A DNA stretch of 64,000 bases from JBFGCT01 sp963825565 (GTDB taxonomy: Bacteria; Actinomycetota; Acidimicrobiia; Acidimicrobiales; Ilumatobacteraceae), in the NCBI GenBank assembly GCA_963825565.1, contig CAWGTW010000019.1:1-64000 (forward strand). Direction: 5' to 3'. The notes under the pieces are model-generated. The model saw only the letters and a list, made by a program, of their open reading frames with translations. It had not been told where the DNA came from and did not search any database. A program made the position numbers and the translations under genes. Position 1 is the stretch's first letter. Each line of letters opens with the position of its first letter. Below are positions 33,804 through 42,186 of the stretch, piece by piece.

Positions 33804-34103
33804 TCAGCTGCTGATGCGCGGATCGGAGATGGTGACGGTGAACCCGAAGAAGGAACAGTCGGTCTCGGAGACGGTGACGCCGGTGCCGGCGATCTCGAAG
33901 CTGTCCCGCACCGCGTTCGCGCAGTCCTGCAGTGACGTCCGCTGCGACCACACGGCGAACGCCAGCAACCCGAGCACCGCCGCGACGGCCACTTTCTGGA
34001 CGATCGTCTTCATCAACCACATCGAGGCGATCGCACCGACGACGAAGACGACGACGACGGCAGCGGCGATGTTGCGGGCGGTGTCGAGCGTGAGAGCGAG
34101 CAC
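33804..34103 (-). CDS. Small membrane protein, unknown
   Basis: A 99-residue protein with two hydrophobic stretches (AAAVVVVFVVGAIASMWL and VAVAAVLGLLAFAVW), probably a hairpin membrane anchor. A C-terminal extracytoplasmic part carries two Cys (LQDCANAV and SETDCSFFG). No family recognised. GTG 34103 is supported by TAAGGT six bases upstream. The MFS gene follows 43 bases later on the same strand. Confidence 0.6.
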   Translation of the reverse strand: MLALTLDTARNIAAAVVVVFVVGAIASMWLMKTIVQKVAVAAVLGLLAFAVWSQRTSLQDCANAVRDSFEIAGTGVTVSETDCSFFGFTVTISDPRISS

Positions 34104-34109
34104 GCCGGC

Positions 34110-34115
34110 ACCTTA
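34110..34115 (-). promoter_or_regulatory. -10 box (leaderless) of the small membrane protein gene
   Basis: TAAGGT on the minus strand, six bases before GTG 34103. Confidence 0.55.
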
Positions 34116-34164
34116 GATGCCGTGCGGATCGGGTCGAGGCCGATCCCGGCCGTGCCCACGTCGA

Positions 34165-34170
34165 TACGCT
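34165..34170 (+). promoter_or_regulatory. -10 box (leaderless) of the DUF3151 gene
   Basis: TACGCT, seven bases before GTG 34178. Confidence 0.55.
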
Positions 34171-34177
34171 GCGGGGC

Positions 34178-34612
34178 GTGACCGACCAACCGATCCACAT
34201 GTCGTCAGGTCTGCCATCGACCGTCCTGCCCGCGCCGGATCCCGCCGATGCCGATGGCCTGCGGGCGGCGATGGCGCGGCCTGCGGCCGAACGGAGGGCG
34301 GCCGTCGCCGAGGTGGTCGTCGCGTCCCCTCGCTTCCTCGACGGCTGGGCGGCGCTCGGCGACCTCGGTCGCGACGCGGTCGAGCGGTACGCCGCGTATC
34401 GCGTCGGCTACCACCGCGGACTGGACGCGCTGCGGGCCAACGGCTGGCGCGGCTCGGGGTATGTGCGCTGGTCCGAGCCGACCAATCGCGGGTTCCTGCG
34501 CTCGCTGCGAGGGCTTGGCGCCGTGGCGGCCGAGATCGGCGAAGCCGACGAGGCCGAGCGTTGCTCGACGTTCCTGCTCCAGCTCGATCCGAGTGGGATC
34601 CCCGACGGCTGA
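34178..34612 (+). CDS. DUF3151 family protein
   Basis: A 144-residue helical cytosolic protein matching the actinobacterial DUF3151 family. Characteristic stretches are FLDGWAALGDLGRDAVERYA, AYRVGYHRGLDALRANGWRG and VRWSEPTNRGFLRSLRGLG. The function of the family is unknown. Repeated helical hairpins suggest a protein-binding role. A molybdenum-cofactor-type nucleotidyltransferase gene follows after 12 bases on the same strand. Confidence 0.8.
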   Translation: MTDQPIHMSSGLPSTVLPAPDPADADGLRAAMARPAAERRAAVAEVVVASPRFLDGWAALGDLGRDAVERYAAYRVGYHRGLDALRANGWRGSGYVRWSEPTNRGFLRSLRGLGAVAAEIGEADEAERCSTFLLQLDPSGIPDG

Positions 34613-34624
34613 CGTGGACGGATC

Positions 34625-35182
34625 GTGACCGGTGAAGCGCCGAGCGGGGCCGTCCTGACCGGGGGCGGTAGCCGCCGGATGGGTGCGATCAAGGCCCTCG
34701 TCGAGGTCGACGGCAGGCCGATGGCGCGCCGGGTCGCCGACGCGCTGCTCGCCGCGGGCTGCTCCGGGGTCACGCTGATCGGCGGCGATCCGGTCGAGTT
34801 GGCGGTGCTCGGGCTCGCGGTCGTGCCCGATCGCCACCCCGGGTCGGGTCCGCTCGACGGTGTGATCACCGCCATCGAAGCGTCGGTCGGCGACGTGGTG
34901 ATCGCCGCGTGCGATCTGGCGTACCTCACCGGCACCGCGGTCGGTGCGCTCGTCGACGCGGCCGACGCCGACCCGGCAGCCGACGTGATCGTCGCCCGCA
35001 CGGCGCGCGTCGAGCCCGCATGCGCGCTCTGGCGCCAGACCGCGTTGCGGACCGCGCAGGCCGCCTTCGGCGACGGCGAGCGGGCGGTGCACCGCGTGCT
35101 CGACCAGCTGCGGACCATCGAGGTGCGCGTCGCCGACGACGAGCTGCGGAACATCAACGCACCCGGCGATCTCCCTGGGTAA
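34625..35182 (+). CDS. MobA-like molybdenum cofactor nucleotidyltransferase
   Basis: A 185-residue NTP-transferase with the nucleotide-binding signature LTGGGSRRMGAIKALVEVDG (LxGGxSxRMGxxK) near the N-terminus. AACDLAYLTG is the DxP-like metal region, though the usual Pro is replaced. MobA attaches GMP to molybdopterin; related proteins use CTP or activate other compounds. No other molybdenum cofactor gene is in the window. GTG 34625 follows the DUF3151 stop by 12 bases. The stop TAA is part of the -10 box of the next gene. Confidence 0.75.
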   Translation: MTGEAPSGAVLTGGGSRRMGAIKALVEVDGRPMARRVADALLAAGCSGVTLIGGDPVELAVLGLAVVPDRHPGSGPLDGVITAIEASVGDVVIAACDLAYLTGTAVGALVDAADADPAADVIVARTARVEPACALWRQTALRTAQAAFGDGERAVHRVLDQLRTIEVRVADDELRNINAPGDLPG

Positions 35183-35185
35183 CCT
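35180..35185 (+). promoter_or_regulatory. -10 box of the rhodanese gene overlapping the upstream stop codon
   Basis: TAACCT, seven bases before GTG 35193. Its TAA is the stop codon of the MobA-like gene. Confidence 0.55.
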
Positions 35186-35192
35186 CGCCGCC

Positions 35193-35501
35193 GTGGCAGT
35201 GTCGGAGATCACGGTACGGGAACTCGAAGCGCTCGGTACGGGGGTTCGGCTGATCGACGTCCGCGAGCGAGCCGAGTGGGAGGCCGGGCACGTGCCGTAC
35301 GCCGTGCACGTCCCGCTCGGCACGCTGGCGGAGCAGCTCGACCTGTTCGACGGCGCGCCGACCTACGTGATCTGCCGGTCGGGCGGCCGGAGCGCTCACG
35401 CCTGCCAGTTCGCCGCGGCGAACGGGTACGACGCGGTCAACGTGACCGGTGGGATGCTCGCCTGGTTGGGTGCGGGGTTCGACGCGATCGCGGGCGCCTG
35501 A
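35193..35501 (+). CDS. Rhodanese-like domain protein
   Basis: A 102-residue single-domain rhodanese. The active-site loop is ICRSGGRS with the catalytic Cys, preceded by VRLIDVRERAEWEAGHVPYA and followed by VTGGMLAWLGAG. Single-domain members carry a persulfide and hand sulfur to acceptors. The RNase D gene begins two bases after its stop, so they are co-transcribed. The GTG start is supported by a leaderless box. Confidence 0.88.
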   Translation: MAVSEITVRELEALGTGVRLIDVRERAEWEAGHVPYAVHVPLGTLAEQLDLFDGAPTYVICRSGGRSAHACQFAAANGYDAVNVTGGMLAWLGAGFDAIAGA

Positions 35502-35503
35502 CC

Positions 35504-36685
35504 GTGACCGACGTCCGGCCCGGCGTCATCGACTACCGCTGGGTCGACGACCAGGCCCAGCTCGACGAGATCGCCGCCACCCTCACCGGCGTACCGCGGT
35601 ACGCGCTCGACACCGAATTCCATCGCGAGCGGACGTACTACCCGCGCCTGGCCCTCGTCCAGATCGCCTGGGAGGCCCCGTCGGGTCAGGAACTGGTGCT
35701 GATCGACCCGCTCGCCGTCGACATCGGCAGCTTGGGGACCGTGTTCGAGTCCGAGGCCTGCTGCGTCTTCCACGCCGCCCAGCAGGATCTCGACGTGCTC
35801 ACCCACGCGGTCGGTTCCGTCCCCCGGCGGATGGTCGACACGCAGATCGCCGCCGGATTCGTCGGGTACGGGACGCCGTCGCTCGTCTCGCTCCTGCAGG
35901 GCGAGATCGGCATCACGCCGGCCAAGGGCGACCGCCTGACCGACTGGTTGCGGCGCCCGCTCAGCGACTCCCAGCGGCAGTACGCCGCCGCCGACGTCGA
36001 GTACCTCCTCCCGGTGTTCGATCGTCTCGTCGAACAGTTGAGCGAACTCGACCGCGTGGAGTGGGCCGAGGAAGCCTGCCGAGAGCTCCAGCAACGTCCT
36101 GTCAGCGGGGCCGATCCCGACGCGGCGTGGCTGCGCCTCAAGGATGCCCGCGCGCTGCGGCCGAGGGGCCGCGCCGTCGCCCAGGCCGTGGCCGCATGGC
36201 GCGAGCGCCGCGCGATGCGGACCGACGTACCGGTCCGCCAGGTGCTTCCCGATCTGGCGATCCTGGGGATCGCGCAGCGGGCGCCCTCGTCGCCGAAGGA
36301 GCTGGCCCAGGCGCGCGGCGTCGACGAACGGCACTCCCGGGGGGCGATCGCCGAGGAGATCCTCGAGGCGGTGCGCGTCGGGCGGACGGCCGAGCCACCG
36401 GTGGCCCCGCCGTCCAACGACGACCTCGACCGCAAGCTGCGGCCGGCGATCACGTTGATCTCCGCCTGGGTCGGTCAGCTCGCCCGCGACGAGCGGATCG
36501 ACACGGCGCTGTTGGCCACCCGATCGGACATCGTCGCGTTCCTGCGCGGCGATCGAGACGCCAGGCTGGGCTCGGGATGGCGCGCCCAACTGGTCGGCGA
36601 GGGCATCCGGGGCCTGGTCGGAGGCACCGCCGGTCTGACGTTCGACGGTGAGGGCCGGCTCCGGCTGATCGCGGTCGGCCCCTGA
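35504..36685 (+). CDS. rnd: Ribonuclease D
   Basis: A 393-residue 3'-5' exoribonuclease with a DEDDy exonuclease domain and HRDC domains. Exo I is YALDTEFHRERTYYPRLALV, exo II FHAAQQDLDVL, and exo III DSQRQYAAADVEYL with the catalytic Tyr. HRDC-like regions follow (about 205-280 and 310-390). RNase D trims tRNA and other structured RNAs. GTG 35504 is two bases downstream of the rhodanese stop. The C-terminal part is longer than in the E. coli enzyme, as usual in actinobacteria. Confidence 0.88.
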   Translation: MTDVRPGVIDYRWVDDQAQLDEIAATLTGVPRYALDTEFHRERTYYPRLALVQIAWEAPSGQELVLIDPLAVDIGSLGTVFESEACCVFHAAQQDLDVLTHAVGSVPRRMVDTQIAAGFVGYGTPSLVSLLQGEIGITPAKGDRLTDWLRRPLSDSQRQYAAADVEYLLPVFDRLVEQLSELDRVEWAEEACRELQQRPVSGADPDAAWLRLKDARALRPRGRAVAQAVAAWRERRAMRTDVPVRQVLPDLAILGIAQRAPSSPKELAQARGVDERHSRGAIAEEILEAVRVGRTAEPPVAPPSNDDLDRKLRPAITLISAWVGQLARDERIDTALLATRSDIVAFLRGDRDARLGSGWRAQLVGEGIRGLVGGTAGLTFDGEGRLRLIAVGP

Positions 36686-36717
36686 TGGGCGATCCGCGAT
36701 ATCACGGGGTCGGCCGG

Positions 36718-36723
36718 TACAAT
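36718..36723 (+). promoter_or_regulatory. -10 box upstream of the small acidic protein gene
   Basis: TACAAT, about 38 bases before GTG 36762. It would give a short leader containing GGGAG. A second box TAGTGT lies at 36744-36749, 12 bases before the start. Confidence 0.4.
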
Positions 36724-36761
36724 CGACCTCAATGTCAGCTGTCTAGTGTGGGAGCCCTGTC

Positions 36762-36956
36762 GTGAAGAAGGGTCGTCATCGCCGTTTCGAAGAGGCGAGA
36801 AAACTCAAGCAGTCCGGTCCGGGAGCGTTCGACCTGGGGCTTGGCGACCGTCCGCCGGAACCGGACAGCGCCGACGACGGTGAGGACCAGTACGCCGCGC
36901 TCGCCGAGAAGTACGGCGTCACGTTCGACGACGACGACGAGCCCGCCGACGACTGA
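36762..36956 (+). CDS. Small actinobacterial protein, basic head and acidic tail
   Basis: A 64-residue protein beginning MKKGRHRRFEEARKLKQ and ending with an Asp/Glu-rich tail (FDDDDEPADD). The charge asymmetry suggests a nucleic-acid or protein-binding regulator; no family with a known function is recognised. The middle (EDQYAALAEKYGVTF) is helical. GTG start with GGGAG eight bases upstream, and promoter-like boxes before it. It stands alone between RNase D and a convergent gene. Confidence 0.7.
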   Translation: MKKGRHRRFEEARKLKQSGPGAFDLGLGDRPPEPDSADDGEDQYAALAEKYGVTFDDDDEPADD

Positions 36957-36986
36957 TCCCGCTCGGAGGTCGACGCGCCGGCCTCC

Positions 36987-37727
36987 TCAGCGCCCGACGA
37001 ACACCGGGTGGGGCAGCGGCGTCCATCCCGGGCGCTCCAGCTGCTCGACCATCAACTCGTAGATCGGCACGCCGATCAGCCGCACGATCTCGTCGCGCGC
37101 CGAGCGGTACAGCGGCTCGGACCCGACGAACGCGTCGGATGACTCCGTGCACCACCACGCGAAGTCGTCACCGCCAGGTCCCCAGTCCCGGCGCTTCCAC
37201 TCCCGCAGCCGGGAGGTGAGGTGGCCGACCTCGTCGGTGGAGTGTTCGAGCCGGATCGGCACCTGCCAGCACACCTCCGGCTTCCAATCGAGCGGAGGTT
37301 CGCCGGCGGCGAGCGCGGCGATGTGCAGGGCGCAGCCGACGCCGCCCTCGAACCCCGGTCGGTTGAGGAAGATGCAGGCGCCGTCGACCAGCCGGGTGAC
37401 CGTCGTCGGGTTGCCCTCGTCGTCGGGATCACCGTCGGCGAGGTAGCCCTTGCGCGCCGCCTTGCGGTGGAACTGCATGTGCTCGGGGCGGATCCGGTCG
37501 AAGTGCCGCCGAACGACGGCGACGTCGCCTGCGTCCGAGAAGTGGGCGCCGAAGCTGCAGCACCCCTGGGCGAGCTCGGGCGCCGGCTCGTCGAGGATTC
37601 CCTGGCACCCGCAGCCGTAGATGCACGTGTAGGCGGAACGCAGGAACGTCGCGTCGAACAACCAGGTTCGGTGCTCGTCGGGATCCTCGAAGCTGATCCA
37701 CTCGTGCACGTCGTCCGGTCCGCTCAC
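36987..37727 (-). CDS. Cys-rich conserved hypothetical protein
   Basis: A 246-residue protein with a cysteine cluster near the N-terminus: Cys35, Cys39, Cys41 (TCIYGCGCQG) and a Cys56-Cys57 pair (AQGCCSFGAHF), suited to bind a metal or iron-sulfur cluster. This resembles YkgJ/UPF0153-type proteins, but the assignment is uncertain. Later parts contain GACIFLNRPGFEGGVGCALH and EVCWQVPIRLEH, adding more Cys. GTG 37727 is chosen because TAGCTT lies eight bases upstream. It is divergent from alaS. Function unknown. Confidence 0.65.
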   Translation of the reverse strand: MSGPDDVHEWISFEDPDEHRTWLFDATFLRSAYTCIYGCGCQGILDEPAPELAQGCCSFGAHFSDAGDVAVVRRHFDRIRPEHMQFHRKAARKGYLADGDPDDEGNPTTVTRLVDGACIFLNRPGFEGGVGCALHIAALAAGEPPLDWKPEVCWQVPIRLEHSTDEVGHLTSRLREWKRRDWGPGGDDFAWWCTESSDAFVGSEPLYRSARDEIVRLIGVPIYELMVEQLERPGWTPLPHPVFVGR

Positions 37728-37735
37728 CGGCCCGC

Positions 37736-37741
37736 AAGCTA
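37736..37741 (-). promoter_or_regulatory. -10 box (leaderless) of the Cys-rich protein gene
   Basis: TAGCTT on the minus strand, eight bases before GTG 37727. Confidence 0.5.
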
Positions 37742-37823
37742 CCGCGTCGACCCCCCGATCCCCGTGCCGCGTCAGCCGGTCGGGCACCGGAAATCGCCCG
37801 CCCCCGGGCGCGCGCCGCGTCGA

Positions 37824-37829
37824 TAGGCT
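37824..37829 (+). promoter_or_regulatory. -10 box (leaderless) of alaS
   Basis: TAGGCT, ten bases before ATG 37840. Confidence 0.5.
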
Positions 37830-37839
37830 CGCCAGGACT

Positions 37840-40467
37840 ATGACGACCTGGATGACGGCCGACCAACTGCGCGACTCCTTCCGCGACTTCTTCGCCGCCA
37901 AGGATCACTCGGTCGTGCCGTCGGCCAGCCTGATCCCGCACGACCCGACCCTGCTGTTCAACGTCGCCGGCATGGTCCCGTTCAAGTCGTACTTCGTCGG
38001 TGACGAGCAGCCGCCGTTCCAGCGGGCGGTCAGCTCCCAGAAGTGCGCCCGCGCCGGCGGCAAGCACAACGATCTCGACGATGTCGGGCGCACGAAGCGC
38101 CACCTCGTGTTCTTCGAGATGATGGGCAACTTCAGCTTCGGTGACTACTTCAAGGAGCGCGCGATCCCCTGGAGCTGGGAGTTGGTCACCGGCGATCCGG
38201 CGGGCGGCGGCTGGGGATTCGACGGCGACCAGATCTGGGTGACGGTCCACGAGACCGACGACGAGGCCGAGGCGATCTGGCACGAACAGGTCGGCGTCCC
38301 GATGGAGCGCATCCAGCGACTGGGCGACAAGGACAACTACTGGCAGATGGGCGACACCGGTCCCTGTGGGCCGTGCAGCGAGCTGCACATCGACCGCGGC
38401 CCGAGTTTCGGACCCGACGGCGGCCCGCTCCACGACCCGGCCGGTGACCGGTTCATGGAGTTCTGGAACCTGGTGTTCATGCAGTTCGACCAGTCGCCCG
38501 ACGGCGGCCGGACCGCCCTGCCGAAGCCGTCGATCGACACCGGGGCCGGGCTCGAGCGCATCCTCGCCCTGGTCCAGGGCGTCGACTCGGTGTGGGAGAC
38601 CGACCTGATGCAGCCGCTGATCGACGAGGCGTGTTCGCTCACCGGGAAGCGGTACCTCGTCGGCGACTACGACGACCGCGACAGCTTCGCCATGCGCGTC
38701 CTCGCCGAGCACGCCCGGTCCGGGGCGATGCTGGTCAACGACGGGGTGTTCCCGTCCAACGAGGCGCGCGGGTACGTGCTGCGCCGGATCATCCGCCGCG
38801 CGGTCCGCTACGCCTACCTGCTCGGCACGGACACGCTGGTCATGCCGCGCCTGACCGAGGTGGCGATCGACGTGATGGGCAACGCCTACCCCGACATCGT
38901 GAAGAACCGTGACTTCGTCGTCAGCGTGATGGCCAAGGAGGAGGAGCGGTTCCGGCACACGCTCAAGAACGGCCTGTCGATCCTCGACAGCGAGCTGACC
39001 CCCGACACGACCGAGCTGTCCGGTTCGACCGCGTTCCTGCTCCACGACACGTACGGTTTCCCGCTCGAGCTGACTCAGGAGATCGCCGGCGAGCGCCACG
39101 TGGCGGTCGACCTCGACGGCTTCACCGCTGAGATGACCGAGCAGCGGGAGCGGGCGAAGGCGGCGCAGAAGGGCGGGGCCGACGACGCGCACCTCGACGG
39201 CTATCGCGAGATCGTCGAGCAGTTCGGTGTCACCGAGTTCGTCGGCTACGTCGCCTCGACCAGCGAGAGCCGGGTGCTGGCGGTGCTCGACGGTCCCTCG
39301 ACCGACGGCGAGGCGACGGTCGAGGTCTTCCTCGACCGGACACCGTTCTACGCCGAGTCCGGAGGCCAGATCGGCGACACCGGCACGATCACGACCGAGA
39401 CCGGCACCGTCGAGGTGCTCGACACCACGTTTGCGCTGCCCAACCTGCGCCGGCACACCGGTCGGGTCGTCGACGGGACGGTGCAGACCGGTCAGGCGGC
39501 GACCGCGGCGATCGATGTCGGGCGGCGCGACGCGATCCGCCGCAACCACACCGGCACGCACCTGCTCCACCACGCGCTGCGCCAGGTGCTCGGCGAGCAC
39601 GTCAAGCAGGCCGGTTCGTGGGTCGGTCCCGATCGGTTGCGCTTCGACTTCTCGCACTACGACGCGGTCAGCGCCGATCAGATCACCGAGATCGAGCGGA
39701 TCGCCAACCGCGACACCCTCTCCAACTCACCGGTGCGGGCTTTCGAGACGACCAAGGACGAAGCGGAGTCGCTCGGCGCGATCGCGTTCTTCGGCGACAA
39801 GTACGGCGACATCGTGCGCGTCCTCGAAGCGGGTCCGTCGATCGAGTTGTGCGGGGGCACCCACGTCCGGGCGACCGGCGACATCGGCACGATCAAAGTG
39901 GTCAGCGAGTCGTCGATCGGCTCGAACCTGCGGCGGATCGAGGCGATCACCGGAGCGGCGAGCGTGGCGCTCCTGCAGCGCGACGAGCAGATCGTCGCCG
40001 ACACCGCGCGGCTCGTCGGCACCGGCACCGACGACGTGCTCGACGGCGTGCGGCGCAAGCTGGACGAGATCGACCGCCTCAACGACGAGGTCAAGGGGCT
40101 GCGCGCCAAGTTGGCGGTCGGCCGGGCGTCGGAGCTGGCGGCGGACGCGGTCGACGGCGCGGTGATCGCCCAGGTCGACGGGTTGGCACCGGGCGACCTG
40201 CGCGAGCTGGCGCTCGCCGTGCGCGCGCAACCCGGCGTGGAGACCGCAGTGCTGATCGGCGTCACGACGACCGGTGGCGTCGGGTTGGTCGCCGCTCAGG
40301 CGCCGGGCGGGGACGAGCCGGCGTCGGTGCTGCTCGCGGCCGCCGCCAAGGCGGTCGGGGGTGGCGGTGGCGGCAAGGGCGACGTCGCCAGCGCGGGCGG
40401 CAAGGACGTGGCCGGCATCCCCGAGGCGCTGCGGCTCGCCGCCGAGGCGGTGAGTGCTCGCTCGTGA
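37840..40467 (+). CDS. alaS: Alanyl-tRNA synthetase
   Basis: An 875-residue class II synthetase charging tRNA-Ala. The N-terminal catalytic domain has FRDFFAAKDHSVVPSASL, RTKRHLVFFEMMGNFSFGDY and DTGAGLERI. The editing domain has RNHTGTHLLHHALRQVLG and the zinc Cys/His in ELCGGTHVRATGDIG. A C-terminal DHHA1-like domain (about 730-875) ends with a Gly-rich stretch GGGGGGKGDVASAGGKD. Full length. It leads a coupled group alaS-ruvX-mltG with 4-base overlaps. Confidence 0.97.
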   Translation: MTTWMTADQLRDSFRDFFAAKDHSVVPSASLIPHDPTLLFNVAGMVPFKSYFVGDEQPPFQRAVSSQKCARAGGKHNDLDDVGRTKRHLVFFEMMGNFSFGDYFKERAIPWSWELVTGDPAGGGWGFDGDQIWVTVHETDDEAEAIWHEQVGVPMERIQRLGDKDNYWQMGDTGPCGPCSELHIDRGPSFGPDGGPLHDPAGDRFMEFWNLVFMQFDQSPDGGRTALPKPSIDTGAGLERILALVQGVDSVWETDLMQPLIDEACSLTGKRYLVGDYDDRDSFAMRVLAEHARSGAMLVNDGVFPSNEARGYVLRRIIRRAVRYAYLLGTDTLVMPRLTEVAIDVMGNAYPDIVKNRDFVVSVMAKEEERFRHTLKNGLSILDSELTPDTTELSGSTAFLLHDTYGFPLELTQEIAGERHVAVDLDGFTAEMTEQRERAKAAQKGGADDAHLDGYREIVEQFGVTEFVGYVASTSESRVLAVLDGPSTDGEATVEVFLDRTPFYAESGGQIGDTGTITTETGTVEVLDTTFALPNLRRHTGRVVDGTVQTGQAATAAIDVGRRDAIRRNHTGTHLLHHALRQVLGEHVKQAGSWVGPDRLRFDFSHYDAVSADQITEIERIANRDTLSNSPVRAFETTKDEAESLGAIAFFGDKYGDIVRVLEAGPSIELCGGTHVRATGDIGTIKVVSESSIGSNLRRIEAITGAASVALLQRDEQIVADTARLVGTGTDDVLDGVRRKLDEIDRLNDEVKGLRAKLAVGRASELAADAVDGAVIAQVDGLAPGDLRELALAVRAQPGVETAVLIGVTTTGGVGLVAAQAPGGDEPASVLLAAAAKAVGGGGGGKGDVASAGGKDVAGIPEALRLAAEAVSARS

Positions 40468-40940
40468 CCGGAACCGGATCGGGTGGGGTGCCCGGCGTCC
40501 GCGCCCTCGGCGTCGACCTCGGGTCCAAGCGGGTCGGCATCGCGGTCAGCGACCTGTCGGGCACGATCGCCAGCGCGTTGACGACCGTGCACCGCTCGAG
40601 ATCGCGCCGTCACGACCACGCGGAGATCGCCCGGATCGCCCACGACGAGGAGGCCGACGTCGTGGTCGTCGGCCTGCCGCTGTCGCTCGACGGGTCCCAC
40701 GGCAAGGCGGCGACAGCTGCCACGGCCGAGGCCCGACAGCTCGCTAGCGTTGTCGGGGTGCCGGTGGAGATGTACGACGAACGGTTCACGACGGTCACGG
40801 CCGAACGCGGCATGCGCGAGGCGGGCCTCGACGCGCCGGCACGGCGCAAGATCGTCGACAAGGTCGCTGCCGCCGTGATGCTGCAGTCGTGGCTCGACCA
40901 TCGTCGCCACACCTGGCCGGCGGGGACGCCGGAACGATGA
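40464..40940 (+). CDS. ruvX: Holliday junction resolvase-like / pre-16S rRNA nuclease (RuvX/YqgF)
   Basis: A 158-residue RNase H-fold protein implicated in 5' processing of 16S rRNA. ALGVDLGSKRVGIAVSD carries the first catalytic Asp, VVVGLPLSLDG the middle motif, and YDERFTTVTAER with a DKVAAAVMLQSWLD helix completes the site. GTG 40464 overlaps the alaS stop, and the stop overlaps the mltG start (ATGA). Confidence 0.92.
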   Translation: MTGTGSGGVPGVRALGVDLGSKRVGIAVSDLSGTIASALTTVHRSRSRRHDHAEIARIAHDEEADVVVVGLPLSLDGSHGKAATAATAEARQLASVVGVPVEMYDERFTTVTAERGMREAGLDAPARRKIVDKVAAAVMLQSWLDHRRHTWPAGTPER

Positions 40941-42154
40941 GGCAGCTCGATCCGCTCCTGCCCGAGGCCGAGGTCGCCCTCGACGAGGCGCCGGCGATCG
41001 ATTGGCCGACCGACCCATGGGACGACGCGGACTCGACGGGGACCGTCGAGCGGCTGCGCCGCCAGACGCGTCCGATCAAGTGGTTCGCCTACCTGGCCAT
41101 GGTGCTGCTCGTCGTGACGATCCTGATCGCCGGCGCGGTCGGCTGGTGGTATCTGGGCAAGATCAATCCCCCGGGCGACCCCGGGGCGCTACAGAGCTTC
41201 ACGGTCGAAGAGGCCGACGACCTCGACTCGCTGTCGACCCGCCTGGAGGAGGCCGGTCTGATCTCCGATGCCAGCGTGTTCCGGTGGTACGTCGACCGCA
41301 ACGGCGGCCTCGAGATCACGCCCGGCTTCTACCAGATCCGCCCCGACGACCACATGGGCAACGTGCTCGACGTCCTGGAGACCCCGCCGGGGCAGACCTA
41401 CTCGAAAGTGACGTTCCCCGAGGGCTTCACGATCGTCCGGATGGCTTCCCGCCTCGAGTCGACGATCGGTCGGATGAGCGCCGACGACTTCGAGGTGGCG
41501 GCGACGAGCGGAACCGTTCGCTCGGTGTGGCAGCCGCTGACGGTCACCTCGCTCGAAGGCCTGCTGTTCCCCGACACCTATCAGGTGTCCAACGCGGAGA
41601 ACGAGGCCCAGGTCGTCGAGCGAATGGTCACCCTGATGGAGCGCGTCGGCAAGCAGGAGGACATCGAGACCCGATCGGCGATCTTCGGCCGCACCCCGTA
41701 CGAGATCCTGATCATCGCCTCGCTGATCGAGCGCGAGGCGAAGGTCCCCGAGGACCGGGCCAAGATCTCCCGCGTGATCCACAACCGGCTGTTCGTCGGG
41801 TGGAACCTCGAGATCGACGCCTCGGTCCTGTACGGGCGTGACCAGGCCGGGCTCGACCCGAACCTGCCGTTCAGCGAGCTGCGCCAGATCCCGAACCCGT
41901 ACAACACCTACCTCAACAGCGGGCTGCCGCCCACGCCGATCGCCAATCCGGGGCGCGCCTCGATCCGCGCCGCGCTCAATCCGGCGCCGAACCCGTCGGC
42001 GGGCGATCCGATCTGCGCCGACCTGCCCAACCCGACCGAGTGCTTCTACTTCTTCTACGTCCTGGCCGACGAGGACGGGCGGCACGTGTTCGCCGCGACC
42101 GCCGAGCAACACGCGGCGAACGTCGAGGCGGCGCGTGCGCTCGGCCTCCTGTGA
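40937..42154 (+). CDS. mltG: Endolytic murein transglycosylase (MltG/YceG)
   Basis: A 405-residue membrane enzyme that cuts nascent glycan strands. A ~45-residue acidic cytoplasmic tail precedes one transmembrane helix at about 49-71 (AYLAMVLLVVTILIAGAVGW). The LysM-like part has FTVEEADDLDSLSTRLEEAG and GFYQIRPDDHMGNVLDVL. The YceG catalytic region includes GLLFPDTYQVS, IIASLIEREAK with the catalytic Glu, SVLYGRDQ and YNTYLNSGLPPTPIANPG. ATG 40937 overlaps the ruvX stop. Confidence 0.93.
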   Translation: MRQLDPLLPEAEVALDEAPAIDWPTDPWDDADSTGTVERLRRQTRPIKWFAYLAMVLLVVTILIAGAVGWWYLGKINPPGDPGALQSFTVEEADDLDSLSTRLEEAGLISDASVFRWYVDRNGGLEITPGFYQIRPDDHMGNVLDVLETPPGQTYSKVTFPEGFTIVRMASRLESTIGRMSADDFEVAATSGTVRSVWQPLTVTSLEGLLFPDTYQVSNAENEAQVVERMVTLMERVGKQEDIETRSAIFGRTPYEILIIASLIEREAKVPEDRAKISRVIHNRLFVGWNLEIDASVLYGRDQAGLDPNLPFSELRQIPNPYNTYLNSGLPPTPIANPGRASIRAALNPAPNPSAGDPICADLPNPTECFYFFYVLADEDGRHVFAATAEQHAANVEAARALGLL

Positions 42155-42186
42155 CCGCCGGCCGGTGACCGGAGACGAGGCCGGCG

